A DNA stretch of 64,000 bases from Cupriavidus sp. P-10 (GCF_003402535.2 NZ_AP025170.1:124001-188000), one strand, 5' to 3'; counted from the stretch's first letter, positions 1 to 10,933 are shown. Notes: generated from the sequence alone by a model not told the origin. Numbers and translations are program-made.

Positions 1-1350
1 GCGGGCATGGCGGGGTGCTTCGAGCGCATCGTGCACAACTTCCAGCTGGAGCGCCCGTTCGAAGACCTGGAGCGCGACATCGGCTACGTGGTGCGCGCCA
101 TGAGCGAGCATTTCGGCGATTTCCGCATCGCGCCGAATTTCCAGATCCACACGTTGTCGTCGCTGTTCTTCCGCAACAAGTCGGCCTTCATCATCGGCCG
201 GATCCTGAACGGCGACCGCACCTTCCCGCTGGCGATCCCGATCATCCACGGCCCGTCAGGCCAGCTGGTGCTGGACACCGTGCTGCTGAAGAAGGAACAG
301 CTGCTGATCCTGTTCTCGTTCACGCATTCCTACTTCATGGTCGACATGGAGATCCCGTCGGCCTACGTGACCTTCCTGCGCGACATCATGCCGCGCAAGC
401 CGCGCGCGGAGATCTACACGACGCTGGGTTTGCAGAAGCAGGGCAAGAACCTGTTCTACCGCGATTACCTGCACCACCTGCAGCATTCGTCGGACAAGTT
501 CATCGTCGCGCCCGGCATCCGCGGGCTGGTGATGCTGGTGTTCACGCTGCCGTCTTACCCGTACGTGTTCAAGGTCATCAAGGATTTTTTCCCGGCGCCC
601 AAGGAAACCACGCGCGAGCTGGTCAAGTCCAAGTACCAGCTGGTCAAGCAGCACGACCGCGTCGGCCGCATGGCCGATACGCTGGAGTACTCTGACGTGG
701 CGTTCCCGCTGTCGCGCTTCGACGAAGCGCTGGTGCGCGAGTTCGAGCAGCATGCGCCGTCGATGATCGAATACCAGCGCGGCAAGCAGGGCGGCGAGGA
801 GATCGTGGTGCGCCACGTCTATATCGAACGCCGCATGACGCCGCTGAACATCTACCTGCAGGAAGGCTCCGACGAGCAGGTCGAGCACGGCGTGCTGGAA
901 TACGGCAACGCCATCAAGGAACTGATGGCCGCCAACATCTTCCCGGGCGACATGCTGTACAAGAACTTCGGCGTCACGCGGCACGGGCGCGTGGTGTTCT
1001 ACGACTACGACGAGATCGAGTACCTGACCGACTGCAATATCCGCCACGTGCCGCAGCCGCGCAACGAGGAAGAGGAGATGTCGGGCGAGGTCTGGTACAC
1101 GGTACGTCCGCACGATATTTTTCCCGAGACCTTCCGCACGTTCCTGCTGGGCGACGCGCGCGTGCGCGCGGCGTTCCTGCGGCACCATGCGGACTTTTTC
1201 GACCCTGCCATGTGGCAGGGCCACAAGGACCGGCTGCTTGCCGGACATGTCCATGACTTCTTTGCCTATCACCCTACAGAGCGATTCATCAACCGCTACG
1301 GCGCTGCCGCCGTGCTGCCTGCCGCCGACCCTGCAAGGAGAGTCGCATGA
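1..1350 (+). CDS. aceK: Isocitrate dehydrogenase kinase/phosphatase AceK, 5'-truncated by the window
   Basis: AceK is a bifunctional cytosolic enzyme that phosphorylates and dephosphorylates isocitrate dehydrogenase, switching carbon between the TCA cycle and the glyoxylate shunt. The reading frame is open from base 1 with 449 visible residues. Family members have roughly 580-610, so about 130-160 N-terminal residues lie upstream of the window. Recognisable family stretches are [16 protein letters not shown] near the left edge, the kinase-like core around [14 protein letters not shown], the [20 protein letters not shown] segment and the C-terminal [12 protein letters not shown]. The stop overlaps the next start (ATGA), so translation is probably coupled to the carbonic anhydrase gene. 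Identification is firm; only the start is missing. Confidence 0.93.
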   Translation, partial: AGMAGCFERIVHNFQLERPFEDLERDIGYVVRAMSEHFGDFRIAPNFQIHTLSSLFFRNKSAFIIGRILNGDRTFPLAIPIIHGPSGQLVLDTVLLKKEQLLILFSFTHSYFMVDMEIPSAYVTFLRDIMPRKPRAEIYTTLGLQKQGKNLFYRDYLHHLQHSSDKFIVAPGIRGLVMLVFTLPSYPYVFKVIKDFFPAPKETTRELVKSKYQLVKQHDRVGRMADTLEYSDVAFPLSRFDEALVREFEQHAPSMIEYQRGKQGGEEIVVRHVYIERRMTPLNIYLQEGSDEQVEHGVLEYGNAIKELMAANIFPGDMLYKNFGVTRHGRVVFYDYDEIEYLTDCNIRHVPQPRNEEEEMSGEVWYTVRPHDIFPETFRTFLLGDARVRAAFLRHHADFFDPAMWQGHKDRLLAGHVHDFFAYHPTERFINRYGAAAVLPAADPARRVA

Positions 1351-2018
1351 GTGACGCCATCGCCCAACTGTTCCGCAACAACCGCGACTGGGTGGACCGC
1401 GTCAACGCGGAAGATCCCGCGTTCTTCACTCGCCTGGCCAACCAGCAGGCGCCGGAATACCTGTGGATCGGCTGCTCCGATTCGCGCGTGCCGGCCAACC
1501 AGATCCTGGGGCTGGCGCCGGGCGAGGTGTTCGTCCACCGCAATATCGCCAACGTGATCGCGCACAGCGACCTGAACGCGCTGTCGGTGATCCAGTTCGC
1601 CGTGGAAGTGCTCAAGGTGCGCCATATCACCGTGGTGGGCCACTACGGCTGCGGCGGCGTCAAGGTCGCGCTCAAGCGCGAGCGCATCGGCCTGGCCGAC
1701 AACTGGCTGCGCCATGTGCGCGATGTGGCCGACAAGCATGAGGCCTACCTCGGCACCATCCTGCGCGAGGAAGACGCCCATACCCGCCTGTGCGAACTCA
1801 ACGTGATCGAGCAGGTCAGCAATATCTGCCAGACCACGGTGATCCAGGACGCCTGGGACCGCGGCCAGGCCGTCACGGTGCACGGCTGGATCTACGGCGT
1901 GTCCGACGGATTGCTGCGCGACCTGGGCATGGCCGCCAGCAACAACGACGAACTGCACGAGCAGCTCGCCGCGGCCTACCGTCAATACGGCGATCCGCCG
2001 CAGGCGTCGATCCGCTGA
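1347..2018 (+). CDS. can: Beta-class carbonic anhydrase
   Basis: Reversible hydration of CO2 to bicarbonate in the cytoplasm; bicarbonate feeds carboxylases, including the biotin-dependent carboxylase encoded in this window. The 223-residue length is normal for beta-class proteobacterial enzymes. Zinc ligands and the catalytic dyad are visible: CSDSRVP (Cys and Asp-Arg dyad) near residue 42, and HYGCGGV (His and Cys ligands) near residue 98. The start ATG overlaps the aceK stop by four bases and follows the sequence GCAAGGAGAG, a good ribosome binding site. No alternative family is likely. Confidence 0.95.
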   Translation: MSDAIAQLFRNNRDWVDRVNAEDPAFFTRLANQQAPEYLWIGCSDSRVPANQILGLAPGEVFVHRNIANVIAHSDLNALSVIQFAVEVLKVRHITVVGHYGCGGVKVALKRERIGLADNWLRHVRDVADKHEAYLGTILREEDAHTRLCELNVIEQVSNICQTTVIQDAWDRGQAVTVHGWIYGVSDGLLRDLGMAASNNDELHEQLAAAYRQYGDPPQASIR

Positions 2019-2033
2019 GAGCGCGCATACCGG

Positions 2034-2069
2034 CCACCACATCCGCCACCACATCCGCCACCACTTCCG
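2034..2069 (+). repeat. Three tandem 12-bp units in the intergenic region
   Basis: Unit CCACCACATCCG occurs twice exactly and a third time with one change (CCACCACTTCCG), between the carbonic anhydrase stop and the thiolase start. If read as protein it would be threonine/serine/alanine rich, but the thiolase start lies downstream at 2099. No hairpin is formed. It is probably a slippage product without known role. Confidence 0.8.
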
Positions 2070-2098
2070 CACACATACACCGATCCAGGAGACCCGAC

Positions 2099-3277
2099 AT
2101 GGAAGAGATCGTCATCGTTTCAGCCGCCCGCACGCCGATGGCTGCGTTCCAGGGCGAATTCGCCAGCGTCACCGCGCCGCAGCTTGGTGCCGCCGCCATC
2201 CGCGCGGCGGTCGAGCGCGCCGGCCTGAAACCCGAGCAGGTTGAAGAAGTGGTGTTCGGCTGCGTGCTGCCCGCCGGGCAGGGCCAGGCACCGGCACGCC
2301 AGGCCGCGCTGGGCGCGGGCTTGCCGCTGGGCGTGGGCTGCACCACCGTCAACAAGATGTGCGGCTCGGGCATGCGCGCGGCGATGACCGTCTATGACGG
2401 CCTGATCGCCGGCTCGTTCGACGTCGCGGTTGCCGGTGGCATGGAAAGCATGACCAACGCGCCGTACCTGATCCCGAAGGGCCGCGGCGGCTACCGCATC
2501 GGCCACGGCATGGTCTACGACCACATGATGCTCGATGGCCTGGAAGACGCGTACGACAAGGGCCGCGCCATGGGCACCTTCGGCGAGGACTGCGCCGCCA
2601 AGTACGGCTTCACGCGCCAGCAGCAGGACGAGTTCGCGATGGAAAGCGTGCGCCGCGCGCAGCAGGCCACCGAGAACGGCGACTTCCGCTGGGAGATCAC
2701 GCCGGTGACGGTGTCGGGCAAGGGTGGTGACACCGTGATCGACACCGACGAAGGCCCGCGCCGCATCAAGCTCGACAAGATCCCGTCGCTCAAGCCGGCC
2801 TTTGCCAAGGACGGCACCATCACCGCCGCATCGTCGTCGTCGATCAACGACGGCGCCTCGGCGCTGGTGATGATGCGCGCGTCCACCGCGAAGCAGCTGG
2901 GCCTGCAGCCGATCGCCCGCATGCTGGGCCACACCACGCACGCGCAGGCGCCTGGCTGGTTCACCACCGCACCGGTGGAAGCGATTGCCAAGCTGTACCG
3001 CAAGCTGGACTGGACCACCGACAGTGTCGACCTGTTCGAGATCAACGAGGCCTTTGCCGTGGTGCCGATGGCCGCGATGCACGACCTCAAGATCCCGCGC
3101 GACAAGGTCAATATCCACGGCGGCGCGTGTGCGCTGGGGCATCCGATCGGCGCTTCGGGCGCGCGCATCATGACCACGCTGATCGGCGCGCTGCGCAAGA
3201 CCGGCGGCAAGCGTGGCGTGGCGAGCCTGTGTATCGGTGGCGGCGAAGCGACGGCGGTGGGGATCGAGATCCTGTAA
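2099..3277 (+). CDS. Acetyl-CoA acetyltransferase (thiolase)
   Basis: Thiolase of 392 residues that condenses or cleaves acyl-CoA with acetyl-CoA; probably degradative here, given the neighbouring acyl-CoA dehydrogenase and leucine genes (acetoacetyl-CoA is a product of the liu pathway). Active-site Cys88 lies in KMCGSGM. The NEAFAVVPM loop, the GGACALGHPIGASGAR motif and the C-terminal CIGGGEA (second catalytic Cys) are all present. The start at 2099 (MEEIVIVSAARTP) follows CAGGAGACCCGAC; an in-frame extension upstream would overlap the carbonic anhydrase gene and adds no family sequence. The exact substrate (acetoacetyl-CoA or 3-ketoacyl-CoA) cannot be read from sequence. Confidence 0.93.
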   Translation: MEEIVIVSAARTPMAAFQGEFASVTAPQLGAAAIRAAVERAGLKPEQVEEVVFGCVLPAGQGQAPARQAALGAGLPLGVGCTTVNKMCGSGMRAAMTVYDGLIAGSFDVAVAGGMESMTNAPYLIPKGRGGYRIGHGMVYDHMMLDGLEDAYDKGRAMGTFGEDCAAKYGFTRQQQDEFAMESVRRAQQATENGDFRWEITPVTVSGKGGDTVIDTDEGPRRIKLDKIPSLKPAFAKDGTITAASSSSINDGASALVMMRASTAKQLGLQPIARMLGHTTHAQAPGWFTTAPVEAIAKLYRKLDWTTDSVDLFEINEAFAVVPMAAMHDLKIPRDKVNIHGGACALGHPIGASGARIMTTLIGALRKTGGKRGVASLCIGGGEATAVGIEIL

Positions 3278-3305
3278 CGCTTTTCCTTCCCGCTTGTTGT
3301 CTCCC

Positions 3306-3325
3306 CTCTCCCATAAGTGGGAGAG
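3306..3325 (+). repeat. Palindromic CTCTCCC hairpin, intergenic, possibly terminator-like
   Basis: Perfect 8-bp stem CTCTCCCA/TGGGAGAG with loop TAAG, between thiolase and SDR genes. A sister element with the same CTCCCCTCTCCC left arm lies at 10621-10658. No T-tract follows, so it is more likely a dispersed intergenic palindrome than a strong intrinsic terminator, though it may stabilise the mRNA 3' end of the thiolase gene. Confidence 0.7.
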
Positions 3326-3355
3326 GAGAGTAAAACCAGAAAAAGGAGCCCAGCC

Positions 3356-4036
3356 TTGCCAACCGTCCTGATCCTCGGTGCCTCCCGCGGCATCGGCCTT
3401 GAATTTGTCCGGCAGTACCGCGCCGACGGCTGGCGCGTCATCGCGGCGGCACGCTCGCCGGAAGGCGTGGGCGAGTTGCAGGCGCTTGGTGCCGAAGCCC
3501 ACCAGGTCGATTTGTCAGACCCCGGCGCGGTCGCCGGGCTCGGCTGGAAGCTTGACGGCGAAGCGCTCGACGTGGCGATCTACAACGCCGGCGTGCTGGG
3601 CCCGCGCACCGAAGGCGCGCAACCGGTGACGCCGCAGGAGTTCGACCAGGTGATGCACGTCAACGTGCTCGGCCCGATGATGGCGCTGCCGCTGGTGCTG
3701 CCCTACGTCGAAGCCGGCCAGTCCGGTCATGGCGGCGTGCTGGCGGTGCTGTCCTCGCGCATGGGCAGCATTGGCGGGATGGAGCACAACGGCAGCTGGC
3801 TGTACCGCGTCAGCAAGGCCGGCGCCAATGCGGCGCTGCGCGCGGTGTCGCTCGACGCGCGCCACGCAACCTGCGTCGCGCTGCACCCGGGCTGGGTCAA
3901 GACCGACATGGGCGGCCAGGAAGCCGACCTGACCGTGCAGCAGAGCGTCAAGGGCATGCGCCAGGTGCTGGCCGGCGTCAAGCGGCGCGACAACGGCACC
4001 TTCCACAACTACGACGGCACGCCGATCCCCTGGTGA
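3356..4036 (+). CDS. Short-chain dehydrogenase/reductase (SDR)
   Basis: NAD(P)-dependent oxidoreductase of 226 residues with an N-terminal Rossmann motif (GASRGIG, residues about 8-14), an internal YNAG-type segment and a YRVSKAG catalytic Tyr-Lys pair around residue 150. The chosen start is TTG at 3356, preceded by AAAAAGGAG at good spacing; a GTG at 3317 in the same frame lies inside the hairpin and lacks a ribosome binding site. It sits between thiolase and acyl-CoA dehydrogenase genes in the same direction, so a role in acyl-chain or short-chain alcohol metabolism is plausible, but the substrate is unknown. Confidence 0.88.
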   Translation: MPTVLILGASRGIGLEFVRQYRADGWRVIAAARSPEGVGELQALGAEAHQVDLSDPGAVAGLGWKLDGEALDVAIYNAGVLGPRTEGAQPVTPQEFDQVMHVNVLGPMMALPLVLPYVEAGQSGHGGVLAVLSSRMGSIGGMEHNGSWLYRVSKAGANAALRAVSLDARHATCVALHPGWVKTDMGGQEADLTVQQSVKGMRQVLAGVKRRDNGTFHNYDGTPIPW

Positions 4037-4066
4037 TCGCGCGCGCACGACCAACCGACCATCGAC

Positions 4067-5197
4067 ATGCTGCTGACCCCCGAACAGGAAATGATCCGCG
4101 ACGCCGTGCGCCAGTTTGCGCAGGAGGTGATCGCGCCGCAGGCCGCGCAGTGGGACCGCGACAAGACCTTCCCCAAGGACGTGCATCGCGAACTGGCGAC
4201 GCTGGGCGCGTATGGCGTGGCCGTGCCCGAGGAATACGGCGGCGCCGGCCTTGACTACCTGTCGCTGGCGCTGATCCTGGAAGAGATTGCGGCTGGCGAC
4301 GGCGGCACCTCCACCGTCATCAGCGTCAACAACTGCCCGGTGTGCAGCATGCTGATGTCGTTCGCCAGCGAAGCGCAGAAGCAACAGTGGCTGGTGCCGC
4401 TGGCACGCGGCGAGATGCTGGGCGCGTTCTGCCTGACCGAGCCGCACGTGGGCTCTGACGCCTCGGCGCTGCGCACCACCGCGGTCCGCGACGGCGACGG
4501 CTACGTGCTCAACGGCGTCAAGCAGTTCATCACCAGCGGCAAGAACGCCGATGTGGCGATCGTGCTGGCGGTGACCGACAAGGCCGCCGGCAAGCGCGGC
4601 ATCAGCGCGTTTATCGTGCCGACATCGACGCCGGGCTACGTGGTGGCGCGGCTGGAAGACAAGCTCGGCCAGCATTCGTCGGACACCGCGCAGATCCTGT
4701 TCGAGGACTGCCGCGTGCCTGCCGCCAACCTGCTGGGCGACGAGGGCGGCGGCTACAAGATGGCGCTGTCCGGGCTGGAAGGCGGGCGCATCGGCATCGC
4801 CTCGCAAAGCATCGGCATGGCGCGCGCGGCGTTTGAAGCGGCGCTGGCGTATGCCAAGGAACGCGAGAGTTTCGGCCAGCCCCTGTTCCAGCACCAGGCG
4901 GTGCAGTTCCGGCTGGCCGAGATGGCCACGCGCATCGACGTCGCGCGCCAGATGGTGTGGCACGCCGCGGCGCTGCGCGATGCCGGCCGGCCGTGCCTGA
5001 AAGAAGCCGCGATGGCCAAGCTCTTTGCCAGCGAGATGGCCGAGCGGGTCTGCTCCGATGCGATCCAGGTATTCGGCGGCTATGGCTATGTCAGCGACTT
5101 CCCGGTCGAGCGCATCTACCGCGACGTGCGCGTGTGCCAGATCTACGAGGGCACCAGCGACATCCAGAAGATCCTGATTGCGCGCGCACTGGCCTAA
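4067..5197 (+). CDS. Acyl-CoA dehydrogenase (short-chain type)
   Basis: FAD-dependent alpha,beta-dehydrogenation of acyl-CoA, passing electrons to ETF. The 376 residues carry the usual three domains: N-terminal helices ([15 protein letters not shown]), the FAD-binding segment [12 protein letters not shown], and the C-terminal helical domain with QVFGGYGY and IYEGTSDIQ. Glu361 of YEGTSD sits where short- and medium-chain enzymes have the catalytic base. This argues against isovaleryl-CoA dehydrogenase, whose base lies elsewhere, so this is probably not the missing liuA of the leucine pathway. It starts 30 bases after the SDR gene and is probably co-transcribed with it. Confidence 0.92.
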   Translation: MLLTPEQEMIRDAVRQFAQEVIAPQAAQWDRDKTFPKDVHRELATLGAYGVAVPEEYGGAGLDYLSLALILEEIAAGDGGTSTVISVNNCPVCSMLMSFASEAQKQQWLVPLARGEMLGAFCLTEPHVGSDASALRTTAVRDGDGYVLNGVKQFITSGKNADVAIVLAVTDKAAGKRGISAFIVPTSTPGYVVARLEDKLGQHSSDTAQILFEDCRVPAANLLGDEGGGYKMALSGLEGGRIGIASQSIGMARAAFEAALAYAKERESFGQPLFQHQAVQFRLAEMATRIDVARQMVWHAAALRDAGRPCLKEAAMAKLFASEMAERVCSDAIQVFGGYGYVSDFPVERIYRDVRVCQIYEGTSDIQKILIARALA

Positions 5198-5317
5198 CAC
5201 GGGCTTAAAAAGCGTACGATGATGCCAAGTGCCGCCGGCGCCCCCGGCAACAGGCGGCACGACCCCCGTCTCCGGTATCGCCAACCGAATCGCCAACACA
5301 AGAACAAGGCCCCCGAC

Positions 5318-5986
5318 ATGACCGCAGCGATCGACTTCTACTTCGATTTCTCCTCGCCCTACGGCTATTTCGCCAGCACCCGCATCGATGAACTGGCGCA
5401 GAAGTACGGCCGCATCGTCGCCTGGCATCCGATCCTGCTGGGTGTCGTGTTCAAGACCACTGGCGCGTCGCCGCTGCCGCAACTGCCGCTCAAGGGCGAT
5501 TACAGCTGGCGCGATTTCGAGCGCACCGCGCGCTTCCACGGCATCGAGTACAAGCGGCCCACGCATTTCCCGCTGCCGACCACGCATGCCGCCCGCGCGA
5601 TGCTGTGGCTGCAGAACCATCACGGCGACGATATTGCCGCGGCCTTCGCCAAGGCGGTGTACCGCGCGCTGTTCGTCGACGACATCAATATCGCCGAGCC
5701 GGCCGAGATCATGAAGCTGGCCGAGCCGCTGGGCATCGACGTGCAGGCCATGGACGTCGGCGCCACCAGCTACCAGATCAAGGACCAGCTCAAGGCCGAG
5801 ATCGACGTGGCCATGGCCAAGGGCGTGTTCGGCTCGCCCTTCGTCATCATCGACGGCGAGCCCTTCTGGGGCTTCGACCGTTTCGAACAGGTCGAGGCGC
5901 ACCTGAAGGCGCGCCGCCAGACTGAACTCCGGGCCGTACCTGGTGTGGCAAGCAGCCTGGACAACAAGGAAAAGACATCCGCATGA
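5318..5986 (+). CDS. 2-hydroxychromene-2-carboxylate isomerase-like protein (DsbA fold)
   Basis: Protein of 222 residues of the thioredoxin/DsbA superfamily, kappa-GST/HCCA-isomerase branch. The N-terminal FYFDFSSPYGYFAS motif has the catalytic Ser in place of the CxxC of true DsbA. The C-terminal GVFGSPFVIIDGEPFWG contains the cis-Pro loop. These enzymes use glutathione, and many copies outside naphthalene clusters have no known substrate. The start at 5318 was chosen because the homology begins immediately (MTAAIDFYFDFSS); the longer frame from 5219 adds low-complexity sequence. The stop overlaps the next start (ATGA). Confidence 0.88.
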   Translation: MTAAIDFYFDFSSPYGYFASTRIDELAQKYGRIVAWHPILLGVVFKTTGASPLPQLPLKGDYSWRDFERTARFHGIEYKRPTHFPLPTTHAARAMLWLQNHHGDDIAAAFAKAVYRALFVDDINIAEPAEIMKLAEPLGIDVQAMDVGATSYQIKDQLKAEIDVAMAKGVFGSPFVIIDGEPFWGFDRFEQVEAHLKARRQTELRAVPGVASSLDNKEKTSA

Positions 5987-6669
5987 CCGCAGTAACCCCT
6001 GGCCACTCCGGCCGTTTCGATTGCGTGATCTTCGACTGCGACGGCGTGCTCGTCGACAGCGAGCCCATCGTCAACCGCGTGCTCAACCAGATGCTGAACG
6101 AGCTTGGCATCGAGATCTCGGTGGAAGACTCCACGCGCCTGTTCCTCGGCCGCGCCGTGCGCGAGGAACTGGGCATGATCGAGCGCATGCGCGGCGCGCC
6201 GCTGCCCGAGAACTGGCTGTCGACCTGGCTGGCGCGCCGCAACGCGGTGCTCGAGGCCGAAGTGGCGGCGGTGGAGCACGTGCGCCACGCCATCGCCAGG
6301 ATCGCGGCCACCGGCATGCCGGTGTGCGTGGCGTCCGGCGCGGACCGCATCAAGGTCAAGCTGCAGCTGACCAAGACCGGGCTGGTCGAGCTGTTCCAGC
6401 AAGATGAGCGCGAGCATATCTTTTCCGCCACCGAAGTGGCGCGCAGCAAGCCCGCGCCCGACGTGTACCTGCTGGCTGCGCGCACCATGGGCGTTGAGCC
6501 GGCGCGTTGCGCCGTGGTCGAGGACAGCCCCACGGGCGTCACCGCCGGCGTGGCGGCCGGCATGACGGTGTTCGGCTACGCCGCGCGCAACGACGCCGCG
6601 TCGCTGCGCGAAGCCGGTGCGCATACGCTCTTCACCGACATGCGCGACCTGCCGGAGCTGGTGGGATGA
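5983..6669 (+). CDS. HAD superfamily phosphatase (subfamily IA)
   Basis: Probable phosphosugar or phosphoglycolate-type phosphatase of 228 residues. Motif I is FDCDGVLVDSEP near residue 12, with a helical cap of about 70 residues. Motif II is CVASGAD, the lysine of motif III is in SKPAPDVYL, and motif IV is EDSPTGVTAG. It is translationally coupled at both ends (ATGA overlaps with the isomerase-like gene and with the YchJ-like gene). The substrate cannot be assigned. Confidence 0.88.
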   Translation: MTAVTPGHSGRFDCVIFDCDGVLVDSEPIVNRVLNQMLNELGIEISVEDSTRLFLGRAVREELGMIERMRGAPLPENWLSTWLARRNAVLEAEVAAVEHVRHAIARIAATGMPVCVASGADRIKVKLQLTKTGLVELFQQDEREHIFSATEVARSKPAPDVYLLAARTMGVEPARCAVVEDSPTGVTAGVAAGMTVFGYAARNDAASLREAGAHTLFTDMRDLPELVG

Positions 6670-7094
6670 CAGCGCGCCGCCCGCCCAAGGCCGGTCCGGC
6701 GCCGTGCCCCTGCGGCGGCGCCGACTATGCCGCGTGCTGCGGCCGCTTCCATCGCGGCGAGGCGTTGCCGCCCAATGCCGAGGCGCTGATGCGCTCGCGC
6801 TACAGCGCCTATGTGCTGAACGACACCGACTGGCTGCGCCAGACATGGCATCCGTCTACCTGTCCGGCCGATCTTCTGCCGGATACCGCCACGCGCTGGC
6901 TCGGGCTGTCGGTGAAGACGCACGCGCAGCAGGACGATACCCATGCCGAGGTGGAGTTCGTCGCGCGCTACAAGGTTGGCGGGCGCGCCTGGCGGCTGCA
7001 TGAGCGCAGCCGCTTCGTGTGCGAGCCGCGCGCGCCCGACGAAGCGCCGCGCTGGCTCTATGTGGATGGCGACATGATCGGGGAAGCGCCATGA
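6666..7094 (+). CDS. YchJ-family protein with SEC-C-type zinc motif
   Basis: Small protein (142 residues) with an N-terminal metal-binding CPCGG...CC..FH cluster (residues about 13-27), then the conserved ALMRSRYSAYV segment and an NTF2-like fold typical of UPF0225/YchJ proteins. The biochemical role of the family is unknown; the zinc knuckle resembles the SecA C-terminal motif. The start ATG at 6666 overlaps the HAD gene stop, which decides the start. Confidence 0.88.
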   Translation: MTARRPPKAGPAPCPCGGADYAACCGRFHRGEALPPNAEALMRSRYSAYVLNDTDWLRQTWHPSTCPADLLPDTATRWLGLSVKTHAQQDDTHAEVEFVARYKVGGRAWRLHERSRFVCEPRAPDEAPRWLYVDGDMIGEAP

Positions 7095-7183
7095 GCATCG
7101 CCACATAGCCGGGCCTCCACCCCACGCCCGCAGCGCAGGCTGGACAGATCCCCACCAAGACCCAAGCACGAAGAGACGATACG

Positions 7184-8791
<1,608 letters not shown>

Positions 8792-8872
8792 TGCCGGCAG
8801 GGCATCGGCCCTGTCTGCTTTACTGGTTTCATTGGCTTTATCGGTTTCATCGGTTTTTTGGCTGCTACTCCC

Positions 8873-9763
8873 ATGCGTTGCGTGACCCGCCTGCTTTCCT
8901 GCCTTGCCACGGTGCTGGCCTTGCTGCCGGCCCTGCCGGCGCCGGCGCAGACCGGGGCCGGCACCGGGCAGGCTGTGCCGCGCATGCGCTTCACCGAGCA
9001 AGTGGTGATGCTGCCCAAGGCTGCCATCCCGTCACGCATCGACCTGGAGGCGACGGTGTTCAAGCCGCCGGGAGAAGGGCCGTTCCCGCTGGTGGTGATC
9101 AACCACGGCAAGGCGCCGGGCCGGCCCTTCACCCAGGGGCGCGCGCGGTTTCCGGCGCAGAGCGCCGAGTTCCTGCGCCGCGGCTACGTGGTGGTGCTGC
9201 CGATGCGGCAGGGCTTCGCGCGCTCGGGCGGCGCCTATGTGGGCGGCAGTTGCGACATCGAGGCCAACGGCATGATGCAGGCTGACGACGTGGTCGCCAC
9301 GCTCGACTACATGGCCACGCTGCCCTATATCGACATGGAGCGCATCGTGGTGATCGGGCAATCGCATGGCGGCCTGACCACGATGGCCTTCAGCACCATC
9401 GGCTATCCCGGCGTGCGCGGCGTGGTCAACTTTGCCGGCGGGCTGCGCAACCTTAACTGCGCGGACTGGGAAGACCGGCTGGTGGACGCCTTCGCCAGCT
9501 ACGGCGTCGCGGCGCGCTACCCGTCGCTGTGGGTGTACGGCGACAACGACAGCTACTGGCCGGTGCCATTGCCCGGCCGCATGTTCAACGCATACAAGGC
9601 GCAGGCCAAGGGCGAAGCGGCCAATGCACGGCTGTTCGACGTGGGCGAGTTCAGCAACGACTCGCACCGGGTGTTCAGCGCGCGCGAAGGTATCCCGCTG
9701 TGGCTGCCCGAGGTCGCCGACTTCTTCCACTCGCTCGGCCTGCCGTTCGAGACCGGCTCCTGA
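8873..9763 (+). CDS. Exported alpha/beta hydrolase (dienelactone hydrolase-like)
   Basis: Protein of about 296 residues. It starts with a Sec signal peptide (basic MRCVTR, hydrophobic LLSCLATVLALLPALPAPA, cleavage near APAQ). The mature part has VVINHGKAPGR for the oxyanion region, nucleophile elbow GQSHGG (Ser near residue 165) and a late SNDSHRVF that supplies the catalytic His. It probably acts in the periplasm on an ester or small peptide. It is inserted between liuB and liuC, yet a secreted hydrolase has no obvious task in leucine degradation. A TTG at 8858 could add five residues; ATG at 8873 gives a cleaner leader. Confidence 0.85.
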   Translation: MRCVTRLLSCLATVLALLPALPAPAQTGAGTGQAVPRMRFTEQVVMLPKAAIPSRIDLEATVFKPPGEGPFPLVVINHGKAPGRPFTQGRARFPAQSAEFLRRGYVVVLPMRQGFARSGGAYVGGSCDIEANGMMQADDVVATLDYMATLPYIDMERIVVIGQSHGGLTTMAFSTIGYPGVRGVVNFAGGLRNLNCADWEDRLVDAFASYGVAARYPSLWVYGDNDSYWPVPLPGRMFNAYKAQAKGEAANARLFDVGEFSNDSHRVFSAREGIPLWLPEVADFFHSLGLPFETGS

Positions 9764-9807
9764 GCCGTACCCGCCAACCATTCAGACATCCGCCAACGGA
9801 GCGAACC

Positions 9808-10596
9808 ATGGACTTCACCACCCTCACCGTCACTATCGCCAACCACGTCGCCACCGTGACGCTGAACCGGCCCGACGTGCGCAACGCCTTCAACGAGACC
9901 GTGATCGCCGAAGTCACCGGCGCCTTCCGCGCGCTCGGCGACATGGACGAGGTGCGCGCCATCGTGCTGGCCGGCAACGGTCCGGCCTTCTGCGCCGGCG
10001 CCGACCTGAACTGGATGAAGAAGATGGCCGGCTATTCCGACGACCAGAACCGCGCCGATGCGCTCACGCTGGCGCAGATGCTGCATACGGTCTGGTCGTG
10101 CCCGCGCCCGGTAATCGCGCGCATCCAGGGCGACACCTACGCCGGCGGCATGGGACTGGTCGCCGCGTGCGACATCGCCGTGGCCGCCGAGCACGCGCAT
10201 TTCTGCCTGTCCGAAGCGCGCCTGGGGCTGCTGCCCGCCACCATCAGCCCGTACGTGATCCGCGCCATGGGCGAGCAGGCGGCCCGCCGCTACTTCATCA
10301 CCGCCGAGCGCTTCGACTCGGCCGAGGCGCTGCGGCTGGGATTCGTGCACGCGGTAGTGCCGGCTGAAGCGCTTGACACCAAGGTGGCTGAACTGGCGGC
10401 CGCGCTGGTCGGCAACAGCCCCAACGCCGTGCGCGAGAGCAAGCGGCTGGTGCAGGATATTGCGGGGCAGGTGATCGACGACGACCTGCTGGCGGATACG
10501 GCGGACCGGATCGCAAAGATCCGGTCGTCGGAGGAAGGGAAGGAAGGCGTGCGGTCGTTCCTGGAGAAGCGGTCGCCGGCGTGGCGGCCGGCCTGA
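9808..10596 (+). CDS. liuC: Enoyl-CoA hydratase family, probable 3-methylglutaconyl-CoA hydratase
   Basis: Crotonase-fold enzyme of 262 residues. In this gene cluster it should hydrate 3-methylglutaconyl-CoA to HMG-CoA, the substrate of the lyase encoded at 18597. Visible features are LNRPDVRNAFNE near residue 18, the CoA/oxyanion segment GPAFCAGADLNWM, and GDTYAGGMGLVAACDIAVAAE with the second oxyanion glycine, followed by SEARLGLLPATISPYV. The start at 9808 (MDFTTLTV) follows AACGGAGCGAACC. The liuC assignment rests on position between liuB and liuD; sequence alone gives enoyl-CoA hydratase. Confidence 0.9.
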   Translation: MDFTTLTVTIANHVATVTLNRPDVRNAFNETVIAEVTGAFRALGDMDEVRAIVLAGNGPAFCAGADLNWMKKMAGYSDDQNRADALTLAQMLHTVWSCPRPVIARIQGDTYAGGMGLVAACDIAVAAEHAHFCLSEARLGLLPATISPYVIRAMGEQAARRYFITAERFDSAEALRLGFVHAVVPAEALDTKVAELAAALVGNSPNAVRESKRLVQDIAGQVIDDDLLADTADRIAKIRSSEEGKEGVRSFLEKRSPAWRPA

Positions 10597-10623
10597 GGCC
10601 TTAATCCAGCCGCGTGTTTGCTC

Positions 10624-10658
10624 CCCTCTCCCGCCTGACGTCGCCTGACGGGAGAGGG
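10624..10658 (+). repeat. Palindromic CCCTCTCCCG hairpin, second copy of the intergenic element
   Basis: Perfect 10-bp stem (10624-10633 with 10649-10658) around a 15-nt loop that itself contains CCTGACGTCGCCTGA. It shares its left arm with the hairpin at 3306-3325. It lies 27 bases after the liuC stop and may act as a weak terminator or mRNA 3' end; no T-run follows. Confidence 0.7.
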
Positions 10659-10933
10659 AAGTCATGCTGCAGCACACCGGACGCTTGCAGCACCGAAAAA
10701 AGCTCGCGGAATTTTGCGTGAAGATCGCTGCACGCTAACCGCAAGACTGGTGCTTCACCCCAATAACATCCCCCAAGTCCGGCTAAACCACCCCCAAACC
10801 AAAAAAACCGGCAACATTGCCAACCGCAAGGGGACATTCATAACATGACCCTCCCGAACCCGTCCGCCCACATCGCGCACCCGGCCCAGCCGGCAACGCC
10901 AGGCACCCGGACGGTCAACAAAGGAGGGCTACC
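10659..10933 (+). promoter_or_regulatory. Upstream region of the biotin operon
   Basis: AT-richer than its surroundings (runs such as AAAAAA near 10800), so it probably contains the bioA promoter. I could not find a convincing -35/-10 pair, nor a BirA-type palindrome or a BioR-type box by eye. A 45-codon frame starting near 10845 (MTLPNPSAHIAHPAQ...), preceded by AAGGGG, runs over the bioA start and stops near 10982. It could be a leader peptide coupling to bioA or simply chance. Confidence 0.4.

Noticed and set aside
2034..2069. Tandem repeat considered as a CRISPR remnant
   Set aside because: Units are 12 bp without unique spacers. The repeats at 24308 and 33523 are also contiguous and in frame within genes.
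4067..5197. Assigning the acyl-CoA dehydrogenase as isovaleryl-CoA dehydrogenase (liuA)
   Set aside because: Catalytic Glu lies in YEGTSD as in short/medium-chain enzymes, whereas isovaleryl-CoA dehydrogenase has its base elsewhere. Location near liuB alone is not enough.
3515..5902. Long minus-strand frame (about 795 codons) across SDR, acyl-CoA dehydrogenase and isomerase genes
   Set aside because: Crosses three real genes, contains His/Ala/Gly-rich sequence typical of antisense frames, and has no domain.
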